Assembly (NCBI GenBank): GCA_030152865.1 | Contig: JASLIW010000157.1 | Location: 1-16,699, forward strand | Source: Bacteroides sp. | GTDB lineage: Bacteria; Bacteroidota; Bacteroidia; Bacteroidales; Bacteroidaceae | Length of the DNA: 16,699 nt | Direction of reading: 5' to 3' | Shown: in pieces, positions 14,259 to 16,699 of the stretch | How positions within the stretch are numbered: position 1 is the stretch's first letter | How the letters are laid out: every line of letters begins with the position of its first letter | The notes under the pieces: model-generated | Databases searched by the model: none | The model's input: only the letters and a program-made list of their open reading frames with translations | What the model was told of the DNA's origin: nothing | Translations under genes and position numbers: made by a program

Positions 14259-16699
14259 ATGAAAAAAGCACTTAAAATTACAGGAATAATTCTAGGAGTA
14301 ATTCTGATCAGCATGATCTGTATCCCTCTTTTCTTTAGTGGAAAAATAGAAGCCCTAGTGAAAAAAGAAGCCAATAAAATGATCGATGCTGAATTTGATT
14401 TTGCATCCCTTGATATTAGTTTATTTAAAAACTTCCCTAAAGCATCTCTTTCACTCAAGGACTTTTGGGTAAAGGGACAAGGAGCTTTCAGTGATGATAC
14501 CCTGGCCTTTGCTAAAGAATTAACAGCAACTGTAGATATACTCTCACTATTCCAAGATAATGGCTTTGAAATAGACCAAATACAACTAAAAGATGCCCTA
14601 ATAAATGCTAAAGTATTAGCTGATGGACAAGAAAACTGGGATATTTTCAAAGAAGATAATAGCAACTCAGAACCCGAACGCGTGAGCAGCGACGGCAAGG
14701 ATGACGACTTCTCATTAAACTTAAAAAAATTAGTTGTCAGTAATTTATCACTTACTTATGACAACAAAAAAGAGGGGCAATATGCTTCTATAGACAAATT
14801 ATCTATAGAGCTTCAAGGAAATCTAGCCAGTCAACAAACAAAGCTAATCATTACAGGTAAAACTCCTCAACTTAGCTTTAGATCAGGAGGTATACCTTTA
14901 CTTAATACTATTGAATTAGATTTCAAAATAAACCTAGATGCTGATTTAGCTAATCAAATTTTCACCTTTGAGAAAAATGAAATCCAACTTAATGCTATAA
15001 AAACAAACTTGGACGGATGGATAGCTTTAAAAGAAGACGACAAAACAGAGATGGATTTAAAGTTAAATACCAATGATGTAGGATTTAAAGAAATACTCTC
15101 CCTTATCCCAGCAATCTATAGCAAGGATTTCAAGAACATAAAAACTGAGGGTATAGCCTCACTAAAAGCTTATGCTACAGGTATACTTCATGAAGACAAT
15201 TTGCCTTCTTTTGAACTTACACTTCAAGTAAAGGATGCTCTTTTTCAGTATCCATCTCTCCCTTCTAGTGTAGATCAAATTCAGGTACATGCAACACTGA
15301 CTAATCCAGGGGGTAAGCCTGATCTGACAGTATTACAGATCAAGCCATTTTCTTTCCGTATGGCTAATAATCCATTTAGCCTTACAGCAACCGTTTCACA
15401 TCCTATAAGTGATCCACATTTTGATCTAAAGGCTAAAGGATTACTCGATCTTAGTAAAATCCAAGAGGTATATCCCCTAGAAGACACTAAGTTGAATGGA
15501 CTACTCGATGCAAATATAGCCATAGCTGGTCAAGCCTCCTTTATTGAAAAAGAACGATATGAAAAAATAAGTTCGTCTGGAACCATTAAACTCACAGATA
15601 TGAGTATGGAAGCCGAAAACCTTCCTAAACTAAGAATCGATCAATCCTTATTCACTTTTACTCCTCAGTTTTTAAAACTCAGTGAGACGACCATACACCT
15701 TGGCGAAAACGACCTTACACTAGATAGTCAATTAAATAATTATTTGGGCTACATAATGAAAGGTAGCACTATTCAAGGCTCGCTAAACTTACATTCAAAT
15801 TATTTAAACCTGAATGACTGGAGCGATAAACCACAAGAACCAGTTTCAGAAACCCCTACTGATAGTGTTTTTGGCGTTATAGAGGTTCCCAGAAATATTG
15901 ACTTCAATATAAATGCTAAATTAAAAAATGTCGTGCTCGGCACCCTAACACTTAAAGATGTACAAGGCCTTATTCACGTAAAAGACGGAAAAGCAGATAT
16001 GACAAATCTCTCAATGAAAACAATGGGTGGAGAGGTACTAATGAATGGCTATTACACAACACAGCAAATTGAGCATCCTATTGTAAATGCTAGTTTCACC
16101 CTAAATAATTTAACATTTTCAGAAGCTTACAAAGAACTAAATATGGTCCAAACTTTAGCTCCAGTATTTAATTCATTAGAAGGATCATTCACAGGCAATA
16201 TGTTGATTAACACTGAGCTAAATGAAAGTATGGAACCTGTATACCCTAGCTTACAGGCTACAGGGAGCTTACAAACTCAGAATTTAAGTCTTAGTAAAGT
16301 AGAGGTTCTTCAACAACTGGCAAAAGCTCTTAAACAAGAACAACTCATAGACAGACCCATCAAGGATATAGACTTAAACTTTGAAATAAAAGATGGCCGC
16401 GTCAAAACGACTCCTTTTGATTTCAACATGGGTGAGTACAACTTAAATCTGGCTGGAACTACTGGCCTAGATCAAACTATTGACTATACAGGCAAGCTTA
16501 CTCTTCCTAGCTCTGTGACAAAAACAGAAAGCTTTAACACCTTAGGTTTCCTTATAGAAGGCTCATTTAAAAATCCCACTTTTAAGATTGACACCAAAGG
16601 AATGCTCAAAGAGGGTAGCAAAAAAATAGAAGATAAAGCCTCAGAACTCATCAAAAAAGAGTTACTCAAACACAAAAAGGATTCAACAGCTGTTAACGA
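14259..16699 (+). CDS. AsmA-like protein (3' truncated by window edge)
   Basis: The frame is open from the ATG at 14259 to the end of the window, at least 813 residues without a stop. An N-terminal basic and hydrophobic segment (about 5-27) anchors it in the inner membrane. The rest is a large periplasmic region rich in alternating beta-strands, as in AsmA/DUF748-type proteins. It opens with the family-like 'VKKEANKMIDAEFDFASLDI' and 'LFKNFPKASLSLKDFWVKG' stretches. A polar, acidic linker sits near 132-152. The closing part ('YTGKLTLPSSV', 'IEGSFKNPTFKID') resembles the conserved AsmA C-terminus, so few residues are probably missing. AsmA-like proteins are thought to form lipid-transfer bridges between inner and outer membranes and affect LPS and phospholipid balance; a specific role here is inference. 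It lies 13 bases after the helicase gene. Confidence 0.87.
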   Translation, partial: MKKALKITGIILGVILISMICIPLFFSGKIEALVKKEANKMIDAEFDFASLDISLFKNFPKASLSLKDFWVKGQGAFSDDTLAFAKELTATVDILSLFQDNGFEIDQIQLKDALINAKVLADGQENWDIFKEDNSNSEPERVSSDGKDDDFSLNLKKLVVSNLSLTYDNKKEGQYASIDKLSIELQGNLASQQTKLIITGKTPQLSFRSGGIPLLNTIELDFKINLDADLANQIFTFEKNEIQLNAIKTNLDGWIALKEDDKTEMDLKLNTNDVGFKEILSLIPAIYSKDFKNIKTEGIASLKAYATGILHEDNLPSFELTLQVKDALFQYPSLPSSVDQIQVHATLTNPGGKPDLTVLQIKPFSFRMANNPFSLTATVSHPISDPHFDLKAKGLLDLSKIQEVYPLEDTKLNGLLDANIAIAGQASFIEKERYEKISSSGTIKLTDMSMEAENLPKLRIDQSLFTFTPQFLKLSETTIHLGENDLTLDSQLNNYLGYIMKGSTIQGSLNLHSNYLNLNDWSDKPQEPVSETPTDSVFGVIEVPRNIDFNINAKLKNVVLGTLTLKDVQGLIHVKDGKADMTNLSMKTMGGEVLMNGYYTTQQIEHPIVNASFTLNNLTFSEAYKELNMVQTLAPVFNSLEGSFTGNMLINTELNESMEPVYPSLQATGSLQTQNLSLSKVEVLQQLAKALKQEQLIDRPIKDIDLNFEIKDGRVKTTPFDFNMGEYNLNLAGTTGLDQTIDYTGKLTLPSSVTKTESFNTLGFLIEGSFKNPTFKIDTKGMLKEGSKKIEDKASELIKKELLKHKKDSTAVN

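Noticed and set aside
14207..14698. 163-codon minus-strand open frame opposite the start of the AsmA-like gene
   Set aside because: It has no recognisable domain, lies opposite a well-supported long coding frame, and spans the helicase-AsmA junction.

Overview
This window is an AT-rich, gene-dense stretch of a chromosome from the Bacteroidota, most likely the order Bacteroidales. Three things point there: an LpxC-FabZ fusion gene between lpxD and lpxA, a promoter upstream of purM that fits the Bacteroidetes sigma factor pattern (TTG-type -33 and TAnnTTTG -7), and near absence of Shine-Dalgarno sequences. All genes I accept are on the + strand. No gap between genes exceeds about 180 bases, and I see no rRNA, tRNA, CRISPR array, insertion sequence or phage gene. 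The species cannot be named from this sequence.

Block 1 (1-1924) holds the C-terminal end of an EamA/DMT-type permease, overlapped by a TPM-domain membrane protein, then a LemA protein. A strong inverted repeat closes it. TPM and LemA proteins are frequent partners in bacteria, but their joint role is poorly defined.

Block 2 (1962-6355) starts at a clear promoter. It holds purM, prfA and pyrF, separated by only 2-3 bases, and then an HD-domain phosphohydrolase 9 bases later. This joins one purine step, one pyrimidine step, translation termination and a putative (d)NTPase in one transcription unit.

Block 3 (6461-9668) is the lipid A initiation cluster: lpxD, lpxC-fabZ and lpxA. The gaps are 6 bases and an 8-base overlap. 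Together they encode the first three committed acylation/deacylation steps of lipid A plus the FabZ dehydratase, which competes for the same hydroxyacyl-ACP pool. An 80-base element with 13-bp inverted ends follows lpxA and is probably its terminator.

Block 4 (9848-11319) is a small pRiA4b ORF-3-like protein of unknown function followed closely by miaA (tRNA modification). An AT-rich hairpin lies in the next gap.

Block 5 (11448-16699) is a Cof-type HAD phosphatase, a Pif1/RecD-like helicase with C-terminal TPRs that apparently starts at TTG, and a long AsmA-like protein that runs off the right edge probably close to its end.

I looked for an undescribed system and did not find a convincing one. 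This is mainly core genome. The items most worth a second look are the TPR-fused helicase with its TTG start, the pRiA4b-like protein beside miaA, the HD protein between nucleotide and lipid A genes, the TPM protein with a zinc ribbon and glycine tail, and the nested inverted repeat after lpxA.
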